A stretch of 64,000 nt of DNA, from assembly GCF_007558825.1 (NCBI RefSeq), contig NZ_VLTK01000002.1, forward strand, positions 124,001 through 188,000, in the 5' to 3' direction. Position 1 is the stretch's first letter, and the number at the start of each line of letters is the position of its first letter. The DNA is from Brevibacterium aurantiacum (GTDB lineage: Bacteria; Actinomycetota; Actinomycetes; Actinomycetales; Brevibacteriaceae). This document shows positions 17,640 through 27,090 of this stretch, one piece after another. The position numbers and the translations under genes are program-made. The notes beneath the pieces were generated by a model that did no database searches, was not told where the DNA came from, and saw only the letters and a list, made by a program, of their open reading frames with translations.

Positions 17640-18674
17640 ATGAACAGTTCCACAATGAAAGTCATCACCCTGGGTACCGCGGGGGGACCGCGATGGTGGA
17701 AGGGTGATCTCAAAGACCGCGCTGGCATCTCCACCGCGGTTGTCGTTGGAGACCGGTTCTATCTCATTGACGCCGGACATGGAGTCGGGCGTAGGGTCCG
17801 GCAAGCTGGATTGGATCTCGGAGATCTAGGCGGAGTGTTCATCACCCACTTGCATTCGGACCATACAATCGACCTGCCCTCTCTCGTCGTATTCGGAATG
17901 CACGAACTTCAGCAACGAGTCGACACTCCTGTCCCGCTCGTCGGGCCGGGGCAGCGCGGAGCGCTCCCTCCAATCTCCACGCGAGCGAAGTCCACGCCCA
18001 AACCAGTTGCTCCTACTAATCCGACTCCTGGAGTCGCCAGCATGTTCAAGAGCATCGTTGAGGCCTTTGCCACCGATATCAATGATCGGGTCCTCGATTC
18101 TCTTCGACCGTCGCCAGAGCTGCTATTCGACCCACGCGAAATTGAGATACCCGAGGATTCCGGTTATCACCCGAATGATCATCCGACGCCCGATATGGAA
18201 CCTTTCGTCATCTTCACAGATGACCTGGTGACCGTCTCGGCAATCCTGGTTGAGCACCCGCCCATTGCGCCGGCCTTCGCGTTCCGCTTCGACAGCGAAT
18301 ACGGTTCAGTGACCGTTTCGGGTGACACCTGTGAAACGGCAAACATGGTGCGTTTGGCTCGAGAGACCGATCTGCTTCTGCACGAAGCTATTGACTTCAG
18401 CTGGGTGGAAGACAAATACAGCCACCGCACCGATGACGAAGGAATAGCGTCGCGCGACCACCACTACAAGTCACATACTTCAGTCGATGGTGCGATCCGG
18501 ATCGCAGACGAAGCCGGAGCGCGAACTTTGGCACTGCACCACCTGGTACCCGGTTCTGCGGACGAGTCCGTCTGGTCTCGAGGGAGCGAACAGTTCCCTG
18601 GGACGTTCCTCGTCCCGGAGGACCTCGACTCTTTGTCTATTTCAACACCAACACGCGCGACACTCAGGAGCTGA
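17640..18674 (+). CDS. metallo-beta-lactamase-fold hydrolase
   Basis: 344 residues. The signature 'THLHSDHTID' supplies the HxHxDH zinc ligands; further ligands are likely in 'VSGDTCETANMV' (Asp) and 'ALHHLVPG' (His), as in RNase Z/arylsulfatase-type members. These are cytoplasmic dinuclear-zinc hydrolases acting on esters, lactones or sulfates; there is no signal peptide. It is paired with an MHS transporter 7 bp downstream and divergent from a LysR regulator, so it probably hydrolyses an imported organic acid ester or lactone. ATG 17640 is used; an internal ATG at 17655 is an alternative. Confidence 0.85.
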   Translation: MNSSTMKVITLGTAGGPRWWKGDLKDRAGISTAVVVGDRFYLIDAGHGVGRRVRQAGLDLGDLGGVFITHLHSDHTIDLPSLVVFGMHELQQRVDTPVPLVGPGQRGALPPISTRAKSTPKPVAPTNPTPGVASMFKSIVEAFATDINDRVLDSLRPSPELLFDPREIEIPEDSGYHPNDHPTPDMEPFVIFTDDLVTVSAILVEHPPIAPAFAFRFDSEYGSVTVSGDTCETANMVRLARETDLLLHEAIDFSWVEDKYSHRTDDEGIASRDHHYKSHTSVDGAIRIADEAGARTLALHHLVPGSADESVWSRGSEQFPGTFLVPEDLDSLSISTPTRATLRS

Positions 18675-18681
18675 ACGCACA

Positions 18682-20061
18682 ATGACGAACAACAATGACG
18701 TTGTCGATTCCGAAGGTCTGCAGACTTCGCTTAAGACTCCAGAGATGCGACGAATCCTGGCATCGAGTTTCGTTGGGTCTGCAATCGAGTTCTACGATTT
18801 CATTCTCTACGCCACAGCGTCGTCGATAGTCTTCGCACAGCTCTTCTTTGCCGGATTGGGTCCAGGGCTCTCGCTCTTTGCTTCCTTCAGTACTCTTGCG
18901 GCAGGCTATCTGGCCCGACCGCTCGGAGGCATAATCTTTGGGCACTTCGGCGACCGTGTGGGTCGCAAGAAAGCACTCATCGTATCAATGGTGATGATGG
19001 GGGTGGTCACAGTCGTTATCGGGCTCATGCCACCGACCGAATCGATCGGAATGATCGCACCGATATCCCTTTTCATCCTTCGGATCGTCCAAGGAGTCGC
19101 GGTCGGCGGAGAATGGGGAGGAGCGGCCCTTATGGCGTTGGAGCATGCACCGAAGAATCGCCGAGGTCTGGCCGCGGCATTCGCCAATGCCGGTGGTCCG
19201 GCAGGTGCCATCCTGGCGACCCTCGTCCTTTCTCTGACAGCTACGTTGACAGGAGATGGATTCGCGACTTGGGGTTGGCGACTGCCGTTCCTCTTGTCTG
19301 CTGTGCTCATCGTTGTCGGTCTCGTGATTCGTCTCAAAGTGAGTGAGACTCCAGCGTTTCAGCGACTCGAGTCGGAAAGCGACGAGCGGAAGGTCCCGTT
19401 GCTTACAGTCTTTGCCAGCTACAAGCGACAAGTACTCGTCGCACTGATGGCTACGATGACCATCTATGTCACGCAGGGACTGACTACAGTCTGGGGCGTT
19501 TCGGTCGCAGTGGCGGCTGGTGAGGACAAGTCAGAGGTCCTCAATTGGAAGGCGCTCGGAGCGTTGACCACTCTGATCGTCACCTTTCTGGTCGCTCGGC
19601 TCAGTGATCGAATCGGTCGCAAGCTGACCCTGATCGGGGCGCATATTGTGGCGGCCGCGTTAGCACTGCCGGTCGTGCTGCTCATCGTCAGCGGGGAAGT
19701 CCACCAGTACGCGATCGCGATCATCCTTGGAAATGGCCTCGTTCAGGGCTTGTGCTACGGACCGATCGCAGCCTACGTCTCGGAGCTATTTCCACCACAG
19801 GTCAGATACTCAGGTGCGTCCGTCGGATACCAACTGGCTGCTGCATTGGGCGCCGGCCTCTCTCCGATGGTCGCCTCGGCGCTCATCCTCGTTCCTGGCG
19901 CCGGCCCGTATCTGATCGCTGCAGCTTGGGCGTTGATTGCGCTTCTCGGCGCAGTCGCAGTATTCATGAGCCGTTCCTACTCAGAGGGAGGGGCCTCTCA
20001 GACAGAACCTGCGATTGGAGGCGTTCAGAAAATCAAAGGAAATCAGCGAACTGCAGTGTGA
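18682..20061 (+). CDS. MFS transporter, metabolite:H+ symporter (MHS) family
   Basis: 459 residues and 12 predicted membrane segments. 'SSFVGSAIEFYDFILYATAS' and 'GYLARPLGGIIFGHFGDRVGRKKAL' are hallmarks of MHS carriers (alpha-ketoglutarate, citrate, proline/betaine, shikimate). ATG 18682 starts 7 bp after the hydrolase stop, with AGGAG inside the preceding gene end, so the two are co-transcribed and probably act on one substrate under the LysR regulator. A 13-bp hairpin terminator follows at 20104. Confidence 0.92.
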   Translation: MTNNNDVVDSEGLQTSLKTPEMRRILASSFVGSAIEFYDFILYATASSIVFAQLFFAGLGPGLSLFASFSTLAAGYLARPLGGIIFGHFGDRVGRKKALIVSMVMMGVVTVVIGLMPPTESIGMIAPISLFILRIVQGVAVGGEWGGAALMALEHAPKNRRGLAAAFANAGGPAGAILATLVLSLTATLTGDGFATWGWRLPFLLSAVLIVVGLVIRLKVSETPAFQRLESESDERKVPLLTVFASYKRQVLVALMATMTIYVTQGLTTVWGVSVAVAAGEDKSEVLNWKALGALTTLIVTFLVARLSDRIGRKLTLIGAHIVAAALALPVVLLIVSGEVHQYAIAIILGNGLVQGLCYGPIAAYVSELFPPQVRYSGASVGYQLAAALGAGLSPMVASALILVPGAGPYLIAAAWALIALLGAVAVFMSRSYSEGGASQTEPAIGGVQKIKGNQRTAV

Positions 20062-20103
20062 AGTCTCCTGTAGTGCAGCACAAAGTCCGATCTCTCAACT
20101 GCT

Positions 20104-20146
20104 CACCCGTCTCCCGAAGACCTCATTGATCTCCGGGAGACGGGTG
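20104..20146 (+). terminator. hairpin terminator after MHS transporter
   Basis: Perfect 13-bp inverted repeat CACCCGTCTCCCG/CGGGAGACGGGTG with a 17-base loop, 43 bp after the transporter stop. The 20062-20474 stretch otherwise holds only the small gene fossil described next. Confidence 0.8.
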
Positions 20147-20305
20147 GGGTGCACAACTGGCAGGTGACTTCATTCCAAGAACTGAGAGAGCCCCTACCGT
20201 GAGACGTCGGACCGGACAGGCAGAATGCCGGGGAACGCCGACCTTCTGCTGTCGCCCCCTACAGCAGAATGGAGGTCTGCAGGGATCGACATACACTTTT
20301 CAGAA

Positions 20306-20364
20306 ATGGTCGACGAAGGGGAAGACGAACCATTCCGGCTGGTGTTTCACCGGGACACGACTGA
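20306..20364 (+). pseudogene. decayed 3' copy of the SFPASDPP small gene
   Basis: The 59 bases from ATGGTCGACGAAGGGGAAG to ACTGA align with the 3' end of the 60-residue gene (16389-16448). The start of the block, MVDE-x-EDE-x-F, is kept; after that a 1-base deletion shifts the frame and changes the conserved PASDPPGHY end, while the DNA still matches at CCGGGACA..ACTGA. Preceding bases show weaker similarity. It reads as a relic of a duplicated copy and not as an active gene; an 81-codon open frame crosses it by chance. Confidence 0.6.
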
Positions 20365-20474
20365 TCAGTTCATGATTGAGATGAACAACGTACTTTCGGG
20401 GAGGGCAGGGAAGTCGGGTTGGCCGCGTCAGTCCACTGCAGATCACACTAATCGTGTCCGAGTAGTCTGATTGC

Positions 20475-20978
20475 ATGACCCACGACCCCATGCTCACGAA
20501 TAGCCCGAGCACGCAGGATGAGAACACTGGCAGGGCGACCACGGGCAACACCGACGCGCCGATTCTGGGGGCAGCGCCGGGTGCCGCAGTGGGGCGCTAC
20601 TTCCGCAAGTACGCTGTCTTCTCAGGGCGAGCCAGTCGCAGTGAGTACTGGTGGATCGCGCTGCTCAGTCTTATCATCTACGGTGTCGGCGGAGCCCTCG
20701 CCGGTGTGATCCAAGTCGCAACCGCTGGAACGAACGCCTACGGCGACGTCAGCGACGAAACCACGTTCGGTGCGGGACTGATCAGCTCACTGCTGTTCCT
20801 GTATTTCCTTTCGACCATCCTTCCCAACATCGGTCTCGGCGTGCGCAGACTCCACGACGTGAGTCTGAGCGGATGGGTCATACTCATCGGCATCGTGCCC
20901 TTCTTCGGTTCGCTCATTCTCTTCGTCCTCTCGTTGCTGTCGAGCAACCCTTCCGGACAGCGATTCGACCGACGTTGA
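20475..20978 (+). CDS. DUF805 inner-membrane protein
   Basis: 167 residues: a hydrophilic N-terminus of about 40 residues, then about three or four membrane helices. The motifs 'YAVFSGRASRSEYWW', 'RRLHDVSLSGW' and terminal 'QRFDRR' define DUF805 (YhaH/YhaI-like), whose function is unknown. TAGTCT (20463-20468) lies 6 bases before the ATG with no ribosome site, so leaderless expression is likely. Confidence 0.9.
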   Translation: MTHDPMLTNSPSTQDENTGRATTGNTDAPILGAAPGAAVGRYFRKYAVFSGRASRSEYWWIALLSLIIYGVGGALAGVIQVATAGTNAYGDVSDETTFGAGLISSLLFLYFLSTILPNIGLGVRRLHDVSLSGWVILIGIVPFFGSLILFVLSLLSSNPSGQRFDRR

Positions 20979-21046
20979 GCGCGGACGACACGACCCCGAT
21001 CGCTAAAGGGCAGCCTCGGCGGTGACCACAGAAAGGAAGCAGGACA

Positions 21047-21553
21047 TTGCCACAAGCACCAGGTCCTCAAAGCACCGGAATCGCAAGCGGGATCAGCCCA
21101 CCGGAATTGTCCTACTTGGCCACCATCGACGTTGATGTGGACGCACCGATCACCATCGGAACCACGGTCGACGGGCTGCGCAAGGTCGTCCCGATCCGCG
21201 GTGGAAAGGTCTCGGGCGCGGGCTTCAACGGAGAGGTGCTCGACGCCGGTGCCGACTTCCAGCAATACCCGAGCGAGACCGTGTCCTACTTGGCCGCCGA
21301 CTACGTATTGAAAACCGACGACGGGCACCACATCCTCGTCGAGAATCGAGCATTGCGCACCGGCAGCAGCAGTGATCTGAACAAGCTGATGAACGGCGAA
21401 CAGATTGATCCCGAGCGAATCTATTTCCGCTGCGTACCGCGATTGAGCGCCGACCAGTCCGGCCCATATGCCTGGCTCAGCGACGTCCTGTTCATCGGCT
21501 CCGGAGTACGCAGCCCCACCGGCGTGCGAATCGACATCTTCCAGGTCCACTGA
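21047..21553 (+). CDS. DUF3237 protein
   Basis: 168 residues. The pattern 'LATIDVDVDAPITIGTT..GLRKVVPIRGGKVSG.GFNGEVLDAGADFQ' and the later 'YIFR..P' style block fit DUF3237, a small beta-barrel-like family found beside aromatic and terpenoid catabolic genes. Function is unknown. The start codon is TTG 21047, chosen because GAAAGGAAGCAGGACA directly precedes it. It is convergent with the AAHS transporter, 59 bp apart. Confidence 0.82.
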   Translation: MPQAPGPQSTGIASGISPPELSYLATIDVDVDAPITIGTTVDGLRKVVPIRGGKVSGAGFNGEVLDAGADFQQYPSETVSYLAADYVLKTDDGHHILVENRALRTGSSSDLNKLMNGEQIDPERIYFRCVPRLSADQSGPYAWLSDVLFIGSGVRSPTGVRIDIFQVH

Positions 21554-21612
21554 CGCCTGCCACTCCGCTGGCACCAACCAGCGCCACAGGCATCTGGTCT
21601 ATGACCTGACCA

Positions 21613-22959
21613 TCACACTCCTGCAGGTTCTCTGACGTCCGGGCGACGGTTGGCCTCAACGTCGACTCCGCGCATGCCCAGAAGCACGACTGCAGCCAGC
21701 AGAAGCACCACGCCGACGAAGACATAGATCGCCTGCGGAGTCCATCCGCCGTCGAGCATCGCACCGGTGGCCGTCGGGGCGATGATCGCGCCGAAGCGAC
21801 CGATCCCGATTCCCCAACCCACACCGGTCGAACGCAGTGAAGACGAGTAGGACTGCGGGGTGAGAACGTAGAGGCCGGCAATGCAGCCGTTGCTGAACAT
21901 GCCGACCAGGACGCCGACGATGACGACCAGAACGATCCACTGCGCGGTGAAGATGAACACCGCCATCAGAATCGCGGCCAGCACTGAGAAGCATGTCAGC
22001 ACCGACCGGGTCGACCAGCGGGAGGTGAACAGACCGAAGACGACAGAGCCGATGGCCCCGCCCAAGGTCAGTCCGACTGTGACGATCATTGACAGGGTGT
22101 CGGTGAGCCCGGTTTCGTGCATGAGGCGCGGGGTCCAAGAGTTGACGAAGTAGAAGCCGAACATCACGATGAAGAACGTAGCCCAGACGACGAATGTGAC
22201 CCGGCGGTTGCGACGGTTGAACAGAGCCAGGACACCTGAGTCGCTCGTGGCGTTCTCCTCGGCGATGGTCGTGGCAGAGAGATCGACCGTGTCGGTGAAG
22301 CCCAGCTTCCGGGCAATGTCGTCGAGCTTCTTCTGCGCGTTCGCCGGTTTCCGGGTGTAGAGATAGGACGGCGACTCGGGGACCAGCAGCAGGACGAGAA
22401 GGAGGGACACCGTGGCGAGGCATCCGCCGAGGACGAAGACCGAGCGCCAGCCTGAGGTGGCGATGAGCGAGACCATCACCGATCCGCCGAGTGCTGCACC
22501 GATGCCGTAGCCGGCGGTGTAGATGCTGATGACCAGGCCGCGGCGCTTGCGGGAGGCGTACTCCGCGCAGATGACATTCGTGCCCACCAGAATGCCGCCG
22601 ACACCCAGTCCCGTGACGACGCGCCAGATACCCAGCTGAGCCGCCGAGGTGGCGGTGGCGGAGAGGAAGAGACCGCAGATATTGACGATGAGAGCCACAA
22701 TCGTCATGTTCCGTCGCCCGATCCGGTCCGCAACCGGGCCCAGGACCAGGGCGCCGATCGCCATGCCGAGCAGCGCCGCACTCATCACCAGTCCGAGCGC
22801 CGTCCCCGAGAGGGAGAACTCCTCGCTGACCTGGTTCGAGGAGAAGGAGATGGCAAGGACGTCATAGCCGTCCAGAGCGTTGAGGAAGGTGCAGATGCCG
22901 ACGATCAGCCATTGATAGGCCGACATTCGAGAGGTGTTGAGTCGTTCGCGCAGGTCCAC
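21613..22959 (-). CDS. MFS transporter, aromatic acid:H+ symporter (AAHS) family
   Basis: 448 residues, 12 membrane segments. 'FLNALDGYDVLAISFS' (the D-G-[YF]-D of helix 1) and 'GPVADRIGRRNM' are characteristic of AAHS carriers such as PcaK, VanK and BenK, which import benzoate, 4-hydroxybenzoate, vanillate or protocatechuate. The start is GTG 22959. It is divergent from the MetF/LigM-type genes, with a palindromic operator near each promoter, so the likely substrate is a methoxylated aromatic acid. Confidence 0.9.
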   Translation of the reverse strand: MDLRERLNTSRMSAYQWLIVGICTFLNALDGYDVLAISFSSNQVSEEFSLSGTALGLVMSAALLGMAIGALVLGPVADRIGRRNMTIVALIVNICGLFLSATATSAAQLGIWRVVTGLGVGGILVGTNVICAEYASRKRRGLVISIYTAGYGIGAALGGSVMVSLIATSGWRSVFVLGGCLATVSLLLVLLLVPESPSYLYTRKPANAQKKLDDIARKLGFTDTVDLSATTIAEENATSDSGVLALFNRRNRRVTFVVWATFFIVMFGFYFVNSWTPRLMHETGLTDTLSMIVTVGLTLGGAIGSVVFGLFTSRWSTRSVLTCFSVLAAILMAVFIFTAQWIVLVVIVGVLVGMFSNGCIAGLYVLTPQSYSSSLRSTGVGWGIGIGRFGAIIAPTATGAMLDGGWTPQAIYVFVGVVLLLAAVVLLGMRGVDVEANRRPDVREPAGV

Positions 22960-23007
22960 CGCATACTCCGATTCTGAGGTGAGATAAGCACCCGCATCAT
23001 TGCGAGA

Positions 23008-23024
23008 TACCTATGATGATAGGG
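23008..23024. promoter_or_regulatory. candidate operator (CCTAT-GATG-ATAGG) near AAHS promoter
   Basis: The half-site TACCTATG followed by ATAGG forms a small palindrome 50 bp upstream of the transporter GTG. It shares its half-site with the long palindrome at 23159-23182 on the other side of the intergenic region. Confidence 0.5.
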
Positions 23025-23158
23025 AAAGCGTGACGCTCAGCACATTATCAGTGGCTTCAGGCTCGGGCAATGCCTGTGCTTTGCTGAGTGTGCCCATTGC
23101 ACCCAAGTGTGACCAGTCGAGGAGTCAGCAGCGGGAGACGGGTTGCCTATGGGAGACC

Positions 23159-23189
23159 ATTTACCTATGGACATAGGTAAATACCTATG
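23159..23189. promoter_or_regulatory. candidate PadR operator (ATTTACCTATG-GA-CATAGGTAAAT)
   Basis: Perfect palindrome with 11-bp arms and a 2-bp spacer, followed at once by another half-site TACCTATG (23182-23189). It lies 50-80 bp before the MetF-like gene. Palindromes of this size suit a dimeric winged-helix repressor; the PadR gene at 25611 is the nearest candidate. The 22960-23240 gap holds nothing else recognisable. Confidence 0.65.
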
Positions 23190-23240
23190 CGTATAGTGAT
23201 TTCAAGAACCCACCGCAGTGTTCACGAAAGGACTCACCAC

Positions 23241-24092
23241 GTGGAGGCAACGACCACTACCAAGGTGCTGGACGACTTCTCCTTGGAGATGACCGGCAAA
23301 GACGTTCCCAGCCTGCAGCAGGCTGCTCATGCGATTCCGCAGGGAACGCGCGTGAATGTCACGTTCCTCGGCAACGAGAATCTGCAGATGCGTGTCGAGG
23401 CTGCCAAAGAAGTCCTCGACCTCGGGTTCGTTCCCGTTCCTCATATCTCGGCCCGCAGGCTGAAGTCAGAGACTGAGCTGTGTGAGTTCCTCGAGGCTCT
23501 GCAGCAGGCCGGAGCCAGCGAGCATGTCTTCGTCGTCGGGGGAGACCCGGCGACCCCCGAGGGCCCCTATTCCGATTCGCTCTCGGTCATTCGCACCGGC
23601 ATCCTGCAGAGCTACGGAGTGACTGAGGTGGGAATCGCGGGTTACCCCGAGGGCCACCCGGACATCAACACTGAGGCACTTTGGGAACACATGGAGGCCA
23701 AGTGCACTTCCCTGGCAGAACAGGGGCTTGGCCAAGTCGTCCTCACCCAGTTCGCTTTCGATGCCGAGGCGGTCGTGGCGTGGGTCCATGAAGTGCGCAG
23801 CCACGGCATCGAGGCTGACCTTCGCATCGGCACCCCCGGTCCCGCAGGCATCAAGCGACTCCTGGGCTATGCCCGCCGCTTCGGTGTGGGCACCAGTGCG
23901 GGTATCGCGAAGAAGTACGGGTTCTCCCTGACGAATCTGATCGGCACTGCCGGACCGGAGCGATTCCTCAAGGATATGACCTCTTACGAATCCATCACCT
24001 CGGCGTCGTCAGGGGTCAAGGCCCACTTCTACACCTTCGGCGGACTCGCAGCCACAGCCGAATGGGTCCAAGACTTCACCGCACAGGCCTGA
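23241..24092 (+). CDS. methylenetetrahydrofolate reductase-like protein (MetF family)
   Basis: 283 residues, a complete MTHFR TIM-barrel by length. 'RVNVTFLGNENLQMR', 'PVPHISARRL' and 'HVFVVGGDPATPEGPYSDSLSVI' are the FAD- and folate-side motifs of the family, in the divergent form found next to C1-transfer genes. The expected role is to re-oxidise or recycle the 5-methyl-THF made by the LigM-type demethylase 44 bp downstream. Start GTG 23241 is preferred, as AAAGGA lies 10 bases upstream; the open frame begins at 23187 but crosses the operator. Confidence 0.85.
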   Translation: MEATTTTKVLDDFSLEMTGKDVPSLQQAAHAIPQGTRVNVTFLGNENLQMRVEAAKEVLDLGFVPVPHISARRLKSETELCEFLEALQQAGASEHVFVVGGDPATPEGPYSDSLSVIRTGILQSYGVTEVGIAGYPEGHPDINTEALWEHMEAKCTSLAEQGLGQVVLTQFAFDAEAVVAWVHEVRSHGIEADLRIGTPGPAGIKRLLGYARRFGVGTSAGIAKKYGFSLTNLIGTAGPERFLKDMTSYESITSASSGVKAHFYTFGGLAATAEWVQDFTAQA

Positions 24093-24115
24093 ACACCAGG
24101 CACACACAGAGATAA

Positions 24116-25540
<1,425 letters not shown>

Positions 25541-25552
25541 GAGTTGTAGTCT

Positions 25553-25585
25553 GAGGGGGTTCGGGCAGCAGGCCTGGACCCCCTC
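25553..25585 (+). terminator. hairpin terminator or attenuator between ligM-like and padR genes
   Basis: GAGGGGGT pairs with ACCCCCTC, with an inner GGGC/GCCT stem. It starts 13 bp after the demethylase stop and ends 25 bp before the PadR start, without a T tract. Confidence 0.5.
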
Positions 25586-25610
25586 GCTGATTCACAGAAT
25601 AGGAACCACG

Positions 25611-26213
25611 ATGAGTCTCCGAAGCGCTCTCCTGGCGTTGCTGCGCATCGGCCCGATGTCCGGCTACGAGCTGCAGAAGCAGTTCTCCCAATCCGTCGGT
25701 CATGTGTGGCATGCCCCGGATTCGCAGATCTATCCCGAGTTGCGGAAGATGGCGAAAGAAGAGCTCATCATCGCTGAGGAGCAGACTCGCGGATCTGCTG
25801 GAATGCGCCGTGTCTATCATGTCACCGAGGCGGGGGAGCAAGTCTTCATCGAATGGATGCACAGTCCGTTGAAGTACCAGCGCACGCGCGATGCCGCTCA
25901 CTTGAGGGCCGCATACCTCGAGTCGGCTGACCAGGCCGCCGTCTTTACGTTCCTCAGTGAGCACATAGCTCACTGGACGAGAGAGCTCAAAGTCTGGGAG
26001 GACGAGATCGCCACCATCGAAGCTCTCGAATCTCCAATGCTCAATCGTCGTCTGGCAGTCACATCTGATGAAGACCGTGAAGTCACCATCGCGTATAAGA
26101 AGTTCGCCTACGAAGGCCTGGCCGCCCGAGCCCGCAGCGAGATCGAATGGGCCCAGCGAGGTCTGAAGCTCAGCAAAAGGCTCGAACGAAAGAACGCACA
26201 GACCGCACAATAG
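25611..26213 (+). CDS. PadR-family transcriptional regulator
   Basis: 200 residues. The N-terminal winged helix 'ALLALLRIGPMSGYELQKQF' followed by 'VWHAPDSQIYPELRKMAKEELI' is the PadR signature; the C-terminal part has the Vir_reg-like helical domain of subfamily 1 (AphA/PadR), which responds to phenolic acids in several bacteria. ATG 25611 is chosen because it starts the family domain and follows ATAGGAACCACG. As the only regulator in the O-demethylation cluster, it is the best candidate to bind the palindromes at 23008 and 23159. Confidence 0.9.
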   Translation: MSLRSALLALLRIGPMSGYELQKQFSQSVGHVWHAPDSQIYPELRKMAKEELIIAEEQTRGSAGMRRVYHVTEAGEQVFIEWMHSPLKYQRTRDAAHLRAAYLESADQAAVFTFLSEHIAHWTRELKVWEDEIATIEALESPMLNRRLAVTSDEDREVTIAYKKFAYEGLAARARSEIEWAQRGLKLSKRLERKNAQTAQ

Positions 26214-26434
26214 AGCGCTGGGGCTTTCCTGCGAGACGATTCCAGCGCACTTCATGCGGACAGTCGTCAGTGCATCCGCGGTCCAGAATCCAGATCACAG
26301 CGGCGGTCATCGGTGTGGCCTCGTTAGTTGCGTCTTACGGCGACTGACTTCTCGAGCAGGCGCTGGTCGGGTTAAGTGTGATTGTGAGCTAGGTCAAAAA
26401 ATAAAGTGCCACTCTTGTAAAAATGTGATCTGTT

Positions 26435-26452
26435 TCATACTATTGTCATACT
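26435..26452. promoter_or_regulatory. direct repeat TCATACT x2 upstream of XRE-cupin gene
   Basis: TCATACT occurs at 26435-26441 and 26446-26452, one helical turn apart, in an A/T-rich promoter area ending 20 bp before the ATG at 26472. It may be an autoregulatory site of the downstream XRE protein. The 26214-26471 gap shows no other feature. Confidence 0.35.
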
Positions 26453-26471
26453 TCGAAGGAGAAGAGGGCAA

Positions 26472-27083
26472 ATGGCTCAGAGTGCTTCACTGTCACCAGA
26501 ATCCGTCAAAAAGAGTGAGCCATACATGTCAGGAAATGACGCGTCTCAGGCCCTTGCGGAATCCATCAAGAAGCTGCGCACATCGCAGAAGATGACTCAG
26601 AGGGGGCTTGCTTCAAGAGCGCAACTGAGCACCTCATTCATCAGCCAGCTCGAGCGAGGAAACACAGATGTCACCTTCAGCACGCTGACACGATTATGTG
26701 CGGCTCTCGGCACGACAATCGGCCATCTGTTCCCGGCAGACCAGCCGAATGGCCGAATAGTACGATTCGACGAATATAGGCACCTGGACTACAACGGGGT
26801 CGACAAGTACGTCCTCACCCGTGAAGAGATGGCAGACGTCGATGTCTGCCTGTTCGACTTTCCACCGGGGTCAAGCACCGGCACACGAGTCCCTCCAGGG
26901 GTCGATCGCACCGAACTGTGGATCTGCCTGACAGAGTACCTCGGCATCGACATCGGCTCAGATGTTCACTTCCTCAAAGCCGGTGACAGTCTTGACTTCG
27001 CTTCCGATCGAACGAACACGGTCTACAACCCAGGCCCGAATTCAAGCAGAGCTCTCTTAGTGATCAAGAATCATAAGAAATAG
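26472..27083 (+). CDS. XRE-family regulator with C-terminal cupin domain
   Basis: 203 residues. The HTH_XRE domain lies at about residues 30-85 ('SIKKLRTSQKMTQRGLASRA', then 'STSFISQLERGNTDVTFSTL'), followed by a cupin-like sensor domain (about 110-200). The architecture is that of PuuR/HipB-type regulators of polyamine, amino-acid or amine catabolism. It starts 8 bp-close to the binding-protein gene of an ABC transporter and is transcribed in the same direction, so it likely regulates this operon. AAGGAGAAGAGGG precedes the ATG. Confidence 0.9.
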   Translation: MAQSASLSPESVKKSEPYMSGNDASQALAESIKKLRTSQKMTQRGLASRAQLSTSFISQLERGNTDVTFSTLTRLCAALGTTIGHLFPADQPNGRIVRFDEYRHLDYNGVDKYVLTREEMADVDVCLFDFPPGSSTGTRVPPGVDRTELWICLTEYLGIDIGSDVHFLKAGDSLDFASDRTNTVYNPGPNSSRALLVIKNHKK

Positions 27084-27090
27084 AGGAATC

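Noticed and set aside
20225..20470. 81-codon open frame as a real gene
   Set aside because: No ribosome site, no coding bias, and it runs across the frameshifted gene fossil at 20306-20364.
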